A DNA stretch of 64,000 nt from Holtermannia corniformis (Eukaryota > Basidiomycota > Tremellomycetes > Holtermanniales), in the NCBI GenBank assembly GCA_001599935.1, contig BCIJ01000020.1, positions 294,107-358,106 of the forward strand. The letters are read 5' to 3'. Under the pieces are notes generated by a model. It ran no database searches and was not told the origin of the DNA. It saw only the letters and a list, made by a program, of their open reading frames with translations. Positions 46,697-57,284 of the stretch are shown one piece after another; the first letter of the stretch is position 1; each line of letters opens with the position of its first letter. Made by a program: the position numbers and the translations under genes.

Positions 46697-47846
46697 ATGC
46701 TGGATCCCGGCCCGTCGACGCTGTTCGGCGATGGCTGGCGTGCTGTCGACTCGTTCCACGATGTCGACGATCTAGACGACTATGAGACGGATGAGGAGGT
46801 CTGTTACGACGAGCACCGAGTGGTAGCAGGTACTGATGTCGACGTAGGAACTCTATGTCACGCTCGATATGGGCACTTCGATGGATCCTAGATTCATTGC
46901 GCAGAGTAACGACTACCAGCTGATTGTGAGCGAACGGTCTGAACTGGATGAGCGATCTGACGCCTACGCTTGCAGGGCCTCGATACGGCCACGCCATTTC
47001 TCCGCGTGGGCGCTCAGGTGTTTTGCGGGACCGTGGAAGAGATGACTGGATCCGAGGTCATTTATCGTCTAGTCCGGGGTAGGTTGGGCTTGTCCATTGA
47101 TTTGTCGCTGACTCTTGGATGCGCCAGACCCGCTCGACCCGCACAATGCCCACCACCCACCGAAACACATTGCTGACCACCGGATTGCCTTTCACCCCGT
47201 CACCCTCGTTTCGCACCACCAATCCGCAGCCGAGCCAGAACCGCGACCGCAACTGCAACCCGGACTTACGGCCGAGACGATTGCCGAACTCGAGCGCGAC
47301 GAGACGCCGTTGCATGAGCATGACCTCGCCGAACCGCCTGCATCGCTGCAAGCGACGGACGAGGATGCAGACTTTTATCGGCGTGAAGCGACGCGCGCGC
47401 TGATTGCGGATGCAAAAGCTAGAGGCGAGACACCGGTCGCTTGGTCGAGGAGGAAGGGACCGGCCCAGGCTAAGAACGTGGATGCTGGCGATGGGTCGGA
47501 GGCGGATGCTGAAGCGAGTGCGAGCGCGAGAGGAAGAGGACGAGGAAGAGGGAGGGGGAGGGGGCGTGGCAAGAGTGCGACAGCTACGACGACGACGACC
47601 AGAGGGGCGCCGAGGGGCAGACCGAGGGGCAGGCCTAGGGGTAGGGGTAGAGGACGGGGCGGGATCGGCTTGCTTGTCCCGATGGGGGATTTGCAAGTTG
47701 GGGAAACCGAAGCGGGGACAGCAGAGGCTAGTCCTACGGCAACAATCAATGACGACACGGATCCGGGAGAGGGCAGTGCCGCCCCGTCTGACCGCGCTCC
47801 GAGCCCATCGCCTCCCTTGGCGAGCATCATGGACCTCGACCTCTGA
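46697..47846 (+). CDS. TFIIIC tau55/sub6-type subunit with RG-rich tail
   Basis: Subunit of the Pol III factor TFIIIC (human GTF3C6, yeast tau55, fission-yeast Sfc7). After MLDPGPSTLFGDGWRAVDSF and an acidic stretch, splicing joins ETDEE to ELYVTLDMGTSMDPRF...YQLI, then GLDTATPFLRVGAQVFCGTVEEMTGSEVIYRL. That is the TFIIIC triple-barrel domain. The next part (LTAETIAELERDETPLHEHD) is acidic. The tail carries a GR repeat (about 47527-47570) and RGRPRGRPRGRGRG-type repeats with the RGRP core of AT-hooks. The end is PPLASIMDLDL at 47846. The triple-barrel match is strong; the tail is lineage-specific. Confidence 0.83.
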
Positions 47847-47957
47847 CCGCACCAACAGAACCGTTGTATCATAGCCAAGGCCCTTGCCACCCTGTGTCAT
47901 TCGATGCAGTCTACGATGTACATATGATACAGTGCCTCTAAGCGATCCAACCCGTCG

Positions 47958-48775
47958 TCAGACCTCTCGCCGCCGTTTCTTGCCCTTGCCGACCTCCAAC
48001 TCGTCCTCGTCATCCTCCGAATCCTCGTCTTCATCCGGCGAGAACGCCGGTGGTCGCTTTGCGATCGGTGCGCCGGGACCGGCAAGAGTGCCCGTGGGTG
48101 TGGAAGCCCCGGTCCCGGTCTGAGCCTGGGATCTTTGTGCTGCAACGGCATTCTGGTGCTATACCACCATCAGCGAGCTCGTCCGGTGGATAGCAAAGAG
48201 GAATACCTGTCGGTGCTTTGCGAGGTAGATTTTCAAAGCGGCTTCATAGTTGTCGAATCCGAGACTGCGCATCGAGGTGAGAATGTCTTCGCCGTTGATC
48301 GTTTTCCGCTTCTCCCCGGTGCATTTGTCGGCGGCCTCGGAGGTCTGGCTGGGTCAGCACTGCGACGCGCTTCCACTTGCCGCCAAGTCAGGCTGCTGCC
48401 GTGCGCAAACGGCGACGAGAACTCACGATGAACGAGATGAATTCAGAGACGCATTCCTGTACGCACTCCTTGGCCTCTTTCGAGACCTTGGCAGCAGGCG
48501 GCAGCGCGTTCTTCATGATGCGCGATACGTTTGCAATCTATTCCACATGAGCTGCTTGGCTCGATCGTTTGGGCTAGACGCCTCACGGGCAGCCACCGAT
48601 CTTGCTCCTTGTATTCCTCGACCTGAGCGTCTGTGAACACGTTTGGCGTCGCTGGAGCCGCATTGACGGATGGTACGGGCAGGGTGCCGTTTGGGTTTGG
48701 TGCGAGCGAGGGCAGGGTTGCGAGCGGTGAGGTCGAGTCGAGGATGTCGGTCATGGGTGGGGGTTCGGCCGACAT
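47958..48775 (-). CDS. HAP3: CCAAT-binding factor subunit HAP3 / NF-YB
   Basis: Histone-fold subunit of the HAP2/3/5 (NF-Y) complex that binds CCAAT boxes. The N-terminal 60 residues ([14 protein letters not shown]...) are Pro/Ala-rich. The core reads EQDRWLP, then [58 protein letters not shown] and [18 protein letters not shown], diagnostic of NF-YB. After the fold come Ala/Thr-rich sequence, an acidic run ([11 protein letters not shown]) and a basic end KGKKRRREV. The stop is at 47958-47960. It is convergent with the TFIIIC gene (111 bp). Confidence 0.95.
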
Positions 48776-49362
48776 GCTGGCTTGGTGGATGGGATGGGCT
48801 GAGCCCTGGCCGCTGGCAACGACTGGACAGTGCAGTAGGATATGATGAGAGCGTGTTGACTAGGCTGAAGCTGGGTGCGGTCCGGCAATCCTTTGTCCTG
48901 CGATATGAGGAGCCCGTCCGCTGCGATTCTCCGAGCGATCCGTTGCCTCGACTCGCACAAACGCTCTCGTATGTCTCCCTGGTCGTTCTGTGCTGGTCTT
49001 GACGCTGCAGACTGCCGTGCTGGTGCTCGTTGACGACGCAAAGCAGTGGATGGTGGTGGTCCTCCTTCACGTGAGTGTGCTCCTCCAGTTTGATACAATC
49101 CAAGGGGTTCTCCACAGTCTATACTCTGCACTCCACCTCGCCAGCGTCTATCCTCGCCATCAGAGCGCAAGGGTGGATCCGAGAGCGGCGCGAGAGCGTA
49201 CAGAAGCGGCGAAAAGGGCTCTCGAAACCCCAGTGGGAGGCGAAAGGAGCACAGGTCTTCACGGTCGGCACGCAATCCCTTGAACTCGACTGCGCGTCGA
49301 CGACTATCTATCGTGCTTGCTAGGCCCTTGGGTCTCGAGACTGCCAGGACCGACTCGCGAAA
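48776..49362. promoter_or_regulatory. Divergent promoter HAP3 / CTK1-type kinase
   Basis: 587 bp between start codons. TCTATACTC near 49119-49127 is a weak TATA-like sequence on the kinase side. Open frames here (for example from 49280) lack any family match and overlap the kinase in another frame. Confidence 0.3.
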
Positions 49363-52300
49363 ATGTCCTACGGTCGCCAGCAGTACCAGGCTCAACGCCC
49401 GCCATTCCCGCTGCCAGCGTCAAACGAGCCGTATCCAAACATGGGTCCAGGACGAGGCAACTACGGTGGAGGCATGGGCGGTACGAGTCATGGCCACGGA
49501 GCTAGGCCACCGCAAGGTAGCCTGCGTCGCGAGACTTGGCGCCCAGAGCCAGAGCGCCCGGGACCATCCACGTACCGGTCGGCACCCCCGCCTGCTGCGT
49601 ACCCACCGCACCATGGTCAAAGCTACGAACACTACCCTGCCCCGCCTCCTCCGACACACGCATTCTACCCTCCACAACCCCCGCCTCAACCAATGTACCC
49701 GACGCACCCACCTCCCCCGATCCCAGATCGGTATCCTGAACCCCATTTGACGGACCGGTTCGTGCCGCCGCCACCACCACCACGAGACCCGCAGGCGTTT
49801 ATACATCCTTCAAGAAGAGTGGCCGCTCCACCGCACCCTCCGCCGGGCCCTCCTCCACAGCGGAATCAGGAGCCCTTTGTCGACACTCACGGCTCGACCA
49901 GTCCACGCAAACCGTCCTCGGCGTACGGCGATCGGCATGGCAAGGGGAAAGCGAGGGATGACTCGTACTCGGATCGCAGAGCGAGGTCAGTAGCGTAGAC
50001 CAACCCACAGAGCACATGCTGATTAGACTTGATAGCAAAGATGACCGACCTTTGGGCTCACGCAAGAAATTCCCCGAGGACGCGGCACGCGGTCGTTCGC
50101 GTTCTAGAACCCCACCTGCACGCTCGCGCCGACGATCTCCCTCCCTGTCGTCCTCCTACTCGCGCTCCTCGACCTCACCGCGCGCGCGCTCCAAACGGCG
50201 CAGCCTCTCTCGATCACGATCCCGTTCACGCACACCGCGAAAACGTGCAAAACGGTATTCACCCAGTCGATCGCGATCACCCGACCGGGAGAGGGAGAGG
50301 AATGGGAGGCGGAGGCGGAGGCCTCAAGAACGACGGTCGAGATCGAGGTCGAGGTCGCCGAGGAGTGGTCGTGGCAGGCGCGGTTCACCGTCGTACGCGT
50401 CCGTCGACGCGCGGTCGAATTGGCAGCAGGATGGCAGCAAGCGGGCGCGCGAGGGAGACGAGGACAGGCAACCCGTGTCGCCGGTCGCTGCGCCGGCAAA
50501 AGGCCAGGAGCGCGAGCGAGAACGGCGAAGAGACGACTCTGCGGATCGGGATCGTCTCACGCAGTCTAATGGGCATCGCTCGCCCCGGCCAGAGGTGTTC
50601 GCGCCGCCGGCGCCTGTCCCGACGGCTGCAGTCGCTTCATCCGGATCAGTACTGCAATCAACCGGCCCCGTCAAGATCTCGCTCAAGCCTTCCAATGGTC
50701 ACTCTGGTAAACCTGCCAGCGCTCGTCCACTGCCGACAGACAACGGTGATGCGTTCGAGAGACTGGCCAGCCGAAAATCCACTTCGCCCGTCAAACCGTC
50801 GCGCGCTCCGCCGCCTGCCCCCGAGCCGACCCCCGCGGCCGCACCATCAACAGCCCCAACCGCAGACTTTTACCTGTCCGAGCTCACGCGCGTAGACAGC
50901 CAGTGGGAATCCCACCTCGCGGATGTAGCGCCCTACATCCAGTCGGCGTTTACCGAATGGTTTGGCCAAGGTCTGCCCCCGCGCGACATGCCTGGCTTTT
51001 TGAACCATTTCTTTCGACGGCCGGCGGTCAGGATGGAGCTGGTGCTCGTGGAGGAGCTGCATGAGCACCGGGTTCAACTTGCGAGGGATCGGAGAGAGTT
51101 GACGCGCTTGATTGAGCAGGCTCGGCGCGAGGAGATCGAAGCGGAGGAGAGGGAGCGAGAACTTGAACAGGTGCGATTGCACGAGGTCCAGGCGCTCGCA
51201 CAAGACGCAGCGGACGAGCAGCGAAAACGCGAGCTTGAAGCGACTGTCCCCCCGCCACCTCGGCCTCCTACGGTCTCTGCGCCCCCAGCGGCCCCGCCAT
51301 CGCCCAAGCGGGATACCAAGCCCACGCCTCGGACAATGTCAACGGCCACGCCGTCCTCACTCCCCGCGGCGTCACCGCGCGACGGGCCAGCGTCTGCGTC
51401 GTTACGGCCCGACGAGACGTACGAGCGCTTGGCGCAGGTCGGTGAAGGCACGTATGGCAAGGTGTACAAGGCGCGCAACGTCGAGACGGGCACGTGCGTC
51501 GCGCTGAAGCGGATCCGGATGGAGGGCGAAAAGGACGGGTTCCCCGTCACGGCCATGCGCGAGATCAAACTGTTGCAGTCGCTCGAGCACCCGAATGTGA
51601 TCCGTCTGCACGAGATGATGATCTCCAAGGGTGAGTTTGAGGTTGTACAATGAGCCCGCTGACGGTCGCAGGCTCGGTCTACATGGTCATGCAGTACATG
51701 GACCACGACCTGACCGGTCTCCTTGCGCAACCCAACCTAAAGTTCAGCCCGGCCCACCTCAAGTCGCTCAACTATCAAATGTTCGCCGCCCTCGCGTACC
51801 TCCATCACCGCGGTATCCTCCACCGCGACATGAAGGGCTCCAACATCCTCGTCAATGCCGCGGGCGAGCTCAAGCTGGCGGATTTCGGCCTTGCGAGGCT
51901 GTACAACAAGCGCCGGCGGAACGACTACACGAACCGCGTCATCACGCTGTGGTATCGCAGTCCCGAGCTGCTGCTAGGCGAGACGGTCTATGGGCCTGAA
52001 GTGGATATGTGGAGTGCTGGGTTAGTGTACCGCGGCCCGAGCTGGCGGGATGGCTGACGCGCTCAGGTGCATCATGCTCGAGCTGTTTACGACACGGCCA
52101 GTGTTCCAGGGCAACGACGAGATTCACCAGCTCGAAGTCATCTACGGCGTGTGCGGGACGCCGAGTGAAGAGGCTTGGCCACGACTCAAGGATCTACCGT
52201 GGTATGAGCTCGTCAAGCCGAAAGCGGTGCTGCCGAACCGGTTCAGAGACGCCTTTTCAAAGTCAGTGTGCACCCGTCACATGGCGACAGCAAGCTGACG

Positions 52301-52533
52301 TGCATAGGTGGCTCTCGTCCGCCGCGCTCGACCTCGCCGAAGGGCTGCTAGCGTACGATCCGGACCGACGACTGAGTGCCTCTGCTGCGCTCGCGATGCC
52401 GTACTTTACGACCGAGGAGCCAGCGATGGAGCTGCCAAGCGCGCTGCTCGCTGGTCGTGGCGAGCACCACGAGCTGACGGCCAAGATGGACCGAGCGCGG
52501 CGGCGGCACAAGGATAGAACGGAAGCGTCGTAG
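49363..52533 (+). CDS. CTK1: CTD kinase CTK1 / CDK12-type with RS-rich N-terminus
   Basis: Cyclin-dependent kinase phosphorylating Ser2 of the Pol II CTD. Residues 1-200 are Pro/Tyr/Gly-rich (MSYGRQQYQAQRPPFP...). A long exon from about 50030 encodes an Arg/Ser domain (SRSRTPPARSRRRSPS, SLSRSRSRSRTPRKRAK), as in CDK12 and CDK13. A Glu/Arg coiled coil follows. The kinase domain starts YERLAQVGEGTYGKVYKARN, with TCVALKRIRMEGEKDGFPVTAMREIKLLQSLEHPN (the PITAIREIK-type helix), [80 protein letters not shown] and HRDxKGSN mark the CTK1/CDK9/CDK12 group. The stop is at 52531-52533 (TEAS). Confidence 0.92.
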
Positions 52534-52570
52534 CTGCTGATGGATGCAGCGGAAGTGCAAGTTTGGAGTC

Positions 52571-52633
52571 TAACCCCCTGAAACACCGCTTTTCGGCGTT
52601 ATCGGCGTTTCACCGGCGTTAAGGGGGGTTTGG
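52571..52633. promoter_or_regulatory. Telobox-like / CGGCGTTA element upstream of ROT1
   Basis: TAACCCCC at 52571-52578, three CGGCGTT words (52594-52600, 52603-52609, 52614-52620) and AAGGGGGGTTTGG (52621-52633). The flanking arms form an inverted repeat. It is similar in order and sequence to the elements at 59956-60017 and, reversed, 9748-9810. It lies between the kinase stop and the ROT1 start (52851); nothing else is recognised in 52534-52850. Confidence 0.5.
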
Positions 52634-52850
52634 CCGTGCGCTTTGTACCATCCTCCACTGTCTCGTCTTGCTGTCGTGTTGAAGAGCGGCAAGCGGGCAG
52701 GATCGACCACCAGCGCAGGCAGCTCCGTCACATCCCCACACCACTCGTTACACGCCCGTCACGGCACCCGCAACCACTTGTATCAATAGCACACCCACCG
52801 ATCGACCCGCCACCCTCCTCCCTCCCTTCATCACAACAACGAGCCCGGCC

Positions 52851-53956
52851 ATGCTCTACCTCTCGACCGTCCTGGCCCTCGCACTCGCCGGTGTCCAGGT
52901 CTATGCGCAGGGCGATCTATCAGACGCCAACAACGTCACGAGTCTGCAGGGCACTTGGAGCTCGGGTAGCGGTGCCGTCTCGACGGGCGGGGTGAGTCTC
53001 GATCCGGTCGGCCTAGGCTGGGCGATGTAGCCTGCGGGGAGGTATAGCGTGTCACTCTGCGGGTGCGGCTATGCCTTGCAAGGGACCGCTCGATGGAACA
53101 CGGTCAGAGCTATCATGCCTTTCTCTGCACGACGCTCTATCAGTCGACGCCTGGCATCCATCTCGCTCGGCGGGATTCACCCTGGCTCGATTCCGCACCC
53201 AGTCGGGCTTGTCAAACCTCACATCTGGGACTGACACGCTCAGAACATTTGCCGACCGGCATCCTACACTTTCGAGTACCCAACCAATACGGGAATCTCA
53301 TACTCCTTGTAAGTTTCCCACCCACTGCGCCCAGACACCCGTCTAACGCACCAGCACCGACACTGGCTTCTTCGAAGAGGTCCTCTACCGCTACACTGCA
53401 AACGCCAGCAACCCATCCTGCATCACCGCGTCCATCAGCTGGCAACACGGCACTTATGGCCTCAACGACAACGGCTCAATGTCCCTCTACCCGTTCCCGA
53501 CCGACGGCCGGATCCAGGTCCAAGACCCATGCGCGTCCGTCACCAACGTCATCACAGAGTACAACCAGCAGGTGCTCTATGCCGATTGGGGGATCACGAT
53601 CGATGGCCAGTCGGGCAACTATGCGTTGCGTGTCAACCGGTTCGACGGCGCCAAGATGCCGCCGGTCAGTATCGGCAATCGATCTTGGATAAAGACTGAC
53701 AAAGTCAGATGTACATGATTGCCAACCCGCCCAACATGCTCCCAACCCAAGTCCTCACCGGCGCCAACGTATGTCCCTTGTGTCGACTACCTCGCGCCAA
53801 GACTAACCCATCCAGGCAACCGGTCAAACCAATTCGCGGAAACGAGGCCTGTTTGAACGCAGCGCAGCCCCGCGCACCACCACTTCAGACTCGGTCCTGC
53901 TCCTCACCGTCCTCTCCTCGGCGTCCATCTTTGCCCTCGCCGCGTTTGCGCTATAG
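52851..53956 (+). CDS. ROT1: ROT1 ER chaperone for cell-wall synthesis
   Basis: ER membrane chaperone needed for beta-1,6-glucan synthesis. It has a signal peptide (MLYLSTVLALALAGVQVYAQ). Exon 1 encodes DLSDANNVTSLQGTWSSGSGAVSTGG. A 252-nt intron (52992-53243) is followed by NICRPASYTFEYPTNTGISYSF and, after a short intron, TDTGFFEEVLYRYTANASNPSCITASISWQHGTYGL. Next come DGRIQVQDPCASV, TEYNQQVLYADWGITIDGQSGNYALRVNRFDGAKMPP, MYMIANPPNMLPTQVLTG and a C-terminal hydrophobic end SVLLLTVLSSASIFALAAFAL. The GTWSS, SYSF and WQHGTY motifs are Rot1 signatures. The stop is at 53954-53956. Confidence 0.92.
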
Positions 53957-54582
53957 CCCGATTCACGCCCTGTTACGCCGCATACTTTTCTCATCATTAC
54001 ATGAATGGACTCTCGCTTGGCTGGCTCGTGTCGTGCGCGATGTAGCGATGCCTGCCCTGTTCGCGCTGTATCGCTTTTGATGGTGCTGAGCGTCATTAGT
54101 ACAGCAGGGACCGACGGGCGATACGCGACAAGCACCTCGGACCGAATGCGTTGTTGCACATCGACCCAGCTGACAGCTTCGCGACTGAACCGTACTGGCG
54201 GTCACCCGGCTAGAGATAGCTGAGCATCCCGATCTCAAACACCAAGCAATCTACGGTCCATCGGGTCTCACAGTCCGCAGATGGCGCTTATCAGACCAGG
54301 TGCGGTCGATCTCGGTCCCGCTAAACACTTTACCGTGTAAAGTGCCTAACATCGGGATGCGTCGTCCCGCTGCAGTGGTCAGTCGCACGTTTCTGCCGTT
54401 CAGAAGGCCCTCGATCTCTTCACCTGATCTCACAAAGGGTTGAGCTGCGCCTTGTCGACCTGGCGTGATTGGCGACTGCGCTCGCAGATTGCAATATAGC
54501 ATCGGATGTCGAGCGCCTTCTCGACAATAAGACTTATCTACGGCACAGTCGCCTCTTGCAAAGAGACTCACAAGTCTTGATC
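53957..54582. other. Intergenic region with perfect palindrome
   Basis: 626 bp after ROT1. A perfect hairpin, CACTTTAC-CGT-GTAAAGTG, lies at 54326-54344. A minus-strand ORF (54251-54571, about 106 codons, MSLFARGDCAVDKSYCREG...) overlaps it and has no recognisable family. Otherwise nothing is seen. Confidence 0.35.
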
Positions 54583-54831
54583 ATGTCCGCTGAGACCTAC
54601 GTCCAAGAGTACGATGCAGCTCGCACAGAGCTCGAAACCACTTACATAGCTCTGATTAGCGTGGCGAACGACGTGTCAGAGGAGGAAGTTGAACAGAAGC
54701 GCGCAGCTTATCGTACGGCGAGAGAAGCGTACGCGGAAGCCGTCTCGTCTGTGCGCATGCCCGATCTGAACAGAGTCATAGGCGGCAGGGCCATGGCGGC
54801 AGAAATGGAAGAAGCGTCACAGTGGGCTTAG
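54583..54831 (+). CDS. Small hypothetical protein
   Basis: 82 codons from MSAETYVQEYDAARTELETT to the TAG at 54829-54831, with an in-frame ATG at 54469 that would add 38 residues. It is strongly helical and acidic (VSEEEVEQKRAAYRTAREAYAEAV), probably a short coiled coil. No family is recognised, and no signal or membrane segment. It is convergent with the MAG-type gene. Confidence 0.42.
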   Translation: MSAETYVQEYDAARTELETTYIALISVANDVSEEEVEQKRAAYRTAREAYAEAVSSVRMPDLNRVIGGRAMAAEMEEASQWA

Positions 54832-54996
54832 CGTGCGCATCGGTCTTTGGCCACCGTCGTGTCAACAGTCTATGCACATATTGAGTGCACCTACGTGCTC
54901 GCGGAGATGATCTCGGTTGCTACTGAACCGCTCTCGACAATCGTCTGAGCGGGAGAGAGAATGATTAAGCGTGTATACATCGAACCGGGCTGAAGA

Positions 54997-57031
54997 TCAC
55001 AGGAGCAGACCAACGCCGCCTGCGACGACCGACACTGCGACCGAGACCACGAGACTCCAAGCACCGCCATCCAGCACCATCCCAACGCGCGCGGCACCTT
55101 CTTCCGTACCATTGCCTGTCGAGTTGCCACCGGTCGAGTTGGTGGTCGCGTTGCCAGACATGGTAGGACCAGCTGCCTTTGTGCCGGTGCCCGTCTTGCT
55201 GCCCGCAGTCGACTTTGCGGCGCCTGTACCAGACGACGCGGCGTGCGTCGCCGTTCCCGTTGCCTGCGCACCGCCGCCGATGACAGAAGGTGTCCAAGTC
55301 GTGTAGCAGCATTGACCATCACTCGTCGTCGTCTCCTCGTCTCGCTTGATGCCAAGGAAGCCGCCATTGCCGCCGCTGTCGGCGGCGCTGGTCGAGCTTG
55401 GCGCGTTGGTGATTGTCGACGCGCCCCCAGTCTCGCTCGCTGCTGCTAGCAAATTCTGTGTTACGCCAACCTGAGCTGTCGTGCCCGTCGCCGAGCCGTC
55501 GGCCTTTGCTAGTGTCGTTGCGGTGCCAGTCTGGACCGCGCCGGCACCCTCGCACGGTACACATGTGTGTGTCGGCATCCACGTCGTTGATCCTTGACCA
55601 GTGCTTGATGTTTGGCCTGTAGAAGAACCAAGAGAAAGGTGGCTGTCAGCATCTTGCCCTTGATCAGTTGCAGTGGAAGTGGACGACGGGTTTTCAGACG
55701 CGTTTGAGGAAGAGTCTTGATTCGTACCTGTCCATGGTTGATCCGAAGGAGCGGCTTGACCGTTGGAGACGCTGGCGATTGCTTGGCAGTTGGATTGGCT
55801 CGGCGCCGCCACGGGGTCGGGCGTTGGGCCAGATCCCTGTGCTTGTCAGCAGTGCTAGGCCCATTGGCACTTTACCCACCTGCGTATATGTGCTCGTGCC
55901 GTACACGCCGGGGACTTGACCATCGTCGCTTTCACAGTTCTGATACGTTCCTCCCCAATCCTATGCCGAGTTTAGCGCGGACTGAGGACTCAAGTACGCT
56001 GACCCACCATCGCGCCAGGCATGACCCACCAGCAGCCCATGGTGTCGTACGAAGACGGGCAGTACCTGCGCGGGATGAGTGAGGGTCGTCAAGCCTCAAC
56101 TAGGCTTACTTTGCATCCCCAGTGCACGCGCGCACGCAAAAGGTCGTCGCTGAGATCAGTGTCTGGTTGTCGTCAGCGCTCATGGAGCCGTCTTTCACCT
56201 CGGGACTGACGACCCAGCTATGCGCATCCCCGTTCGAGGTCGAGACCCAAGCGCCCTCTGGGGTATGCTGGCTACTATCAAACTGCCCTCCAGGATCGCC
56301 TGGCGAAATGTTGATCTTTGTAAAGTCACCACTGCGGTCATCAGCCTCGTCTCTTTCAGTGCATGGAGCCCAAACGTACATGCCCGAGACCTGCACATAG
56401 TTTGGCGTCTTTACATAGGTGACGCCCTGTATGGTCCCATCGGGGATCAAGCGCGAGCCATGGCCGTCCTGTCGACGTTGGGTCAGCGCTCGTACAACGT
56501 CGAGTAGGTACTGACCCTGGTACACCACGAGACGACCTTGCCCTCAGCTGCTGGGATCTGGCTGAATGGATCCGGCGGGCCATAGATGCAAAAGTCATCG
56601 CCGCTGTTGATGACCAGACCAGTGCTTGTCGACGTTTGCTGTATAACTGTCAGCCGATCATACACCCAGCTTTCGGCAATACCACTCACGTCGCGCCGCC
56701 CAATACCTCCAGCACCAACATCAGGCTCCCTCAACCCCCTCCCACCAATCCCACCAGCACCCACAGCCGGCGGGTTCAGTCCTTCACTTCGAGCGCCCAA
56801 CCCGCCCGGGACGACAGGCAGAGGCAGTAGATCGCGCTCATCTATCCGACCGGAACCTACTTGGCGCCGTCGCACAATCTCGCCAGCTACAGTCGGAGGT
56901 TCGCGCAGTTCACGCCGCATCTTGGCATACTGCGCTTCAGCTCGCAAGGGGCCCGCAACGAGCGCGACGATGCCAAGAGTCGTGACGAGGCGGCGCCGCC
57001 AGCGGCGCCCGGGAGCCTGAGCGTGTGCCAT
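54997..57031 (-). CDS. Secreted 'macrophage activating glycoprotein'-type GPI protein
   Basis: Belongs to a basidiomycete family commonly labelled macrophage activating glycoprotein (MAG); the biochemical role is unknown. It has a basic N-terminus and signal peptide (MAHAQAPGRRWRRRLVTTLGIVALVAGPLRAEAQ). Gly/Arg-rich repeats GGIGGRG and GGIGRRD precede the conserved module. The module reads SGDDFCIYGPPDP...SWC, then DGHGSRLIPDGTIQGVTYVKTPNYVQVSGM, DPGGQFDSSQHTPEG, ISATTFCVRAC, YCPSSYDTMGCWWVMPGAM, DWGGTYQNCESDDGQVPGVYGTSTYTQ and PSQSNCQAIASV. A Ser/Thr/Gly-rich stalk, TTWMPTHTCVPC and CCYTTWTPS motifs and a hydrophobic GPI-type tail (LVVSVAVSVVAGGVGLLL) complete it. Several short introns. Confidence 0.82.
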
Positions 57032-57284
57032 GTCTGAATGAGTGTCGTGGTCAGTACGTACAAGAGGCCAAGACGGATCCCACGCAAAACAATATCAACC
57101 GAGTGGAAGCTACAAAGGAGTCCGCAGCGCGCTCCTTTGAGTCCGGTCGGCGTCCAAGGATGCCCACTGTTTCACAGGGCGTGGTGAAACGGATGCATGC
57201 GAGGGGTCGTGATCTACAACAGGTGGAGCTTGATGACGACCGAATCGAGGTGTTGCGCGAGTCAGCTGGAAGGAGGGTGATTGA

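Noticed and set aside
47058..47900. 280-codon minus-strand frame opposite the TFIIIC subunit
   Set aside because: Mirror of the GR-repeat coding region; Arg/Pro/Ser runs are what the complement of GC-rich repeats encodes.
49280..49750. 156-codon plus-strand frame near the CTK1 start
   Set aside because: Overlaps the kinase N-terminus in another frame, and the kinase frame is continuous with its catalytic domain.
54251..54571. 106-codon minus-strand frame after ROT1
   Set aside because: No family, overlaps a palindrome and has no promoter sign; kept only as a note in the spacer entry.
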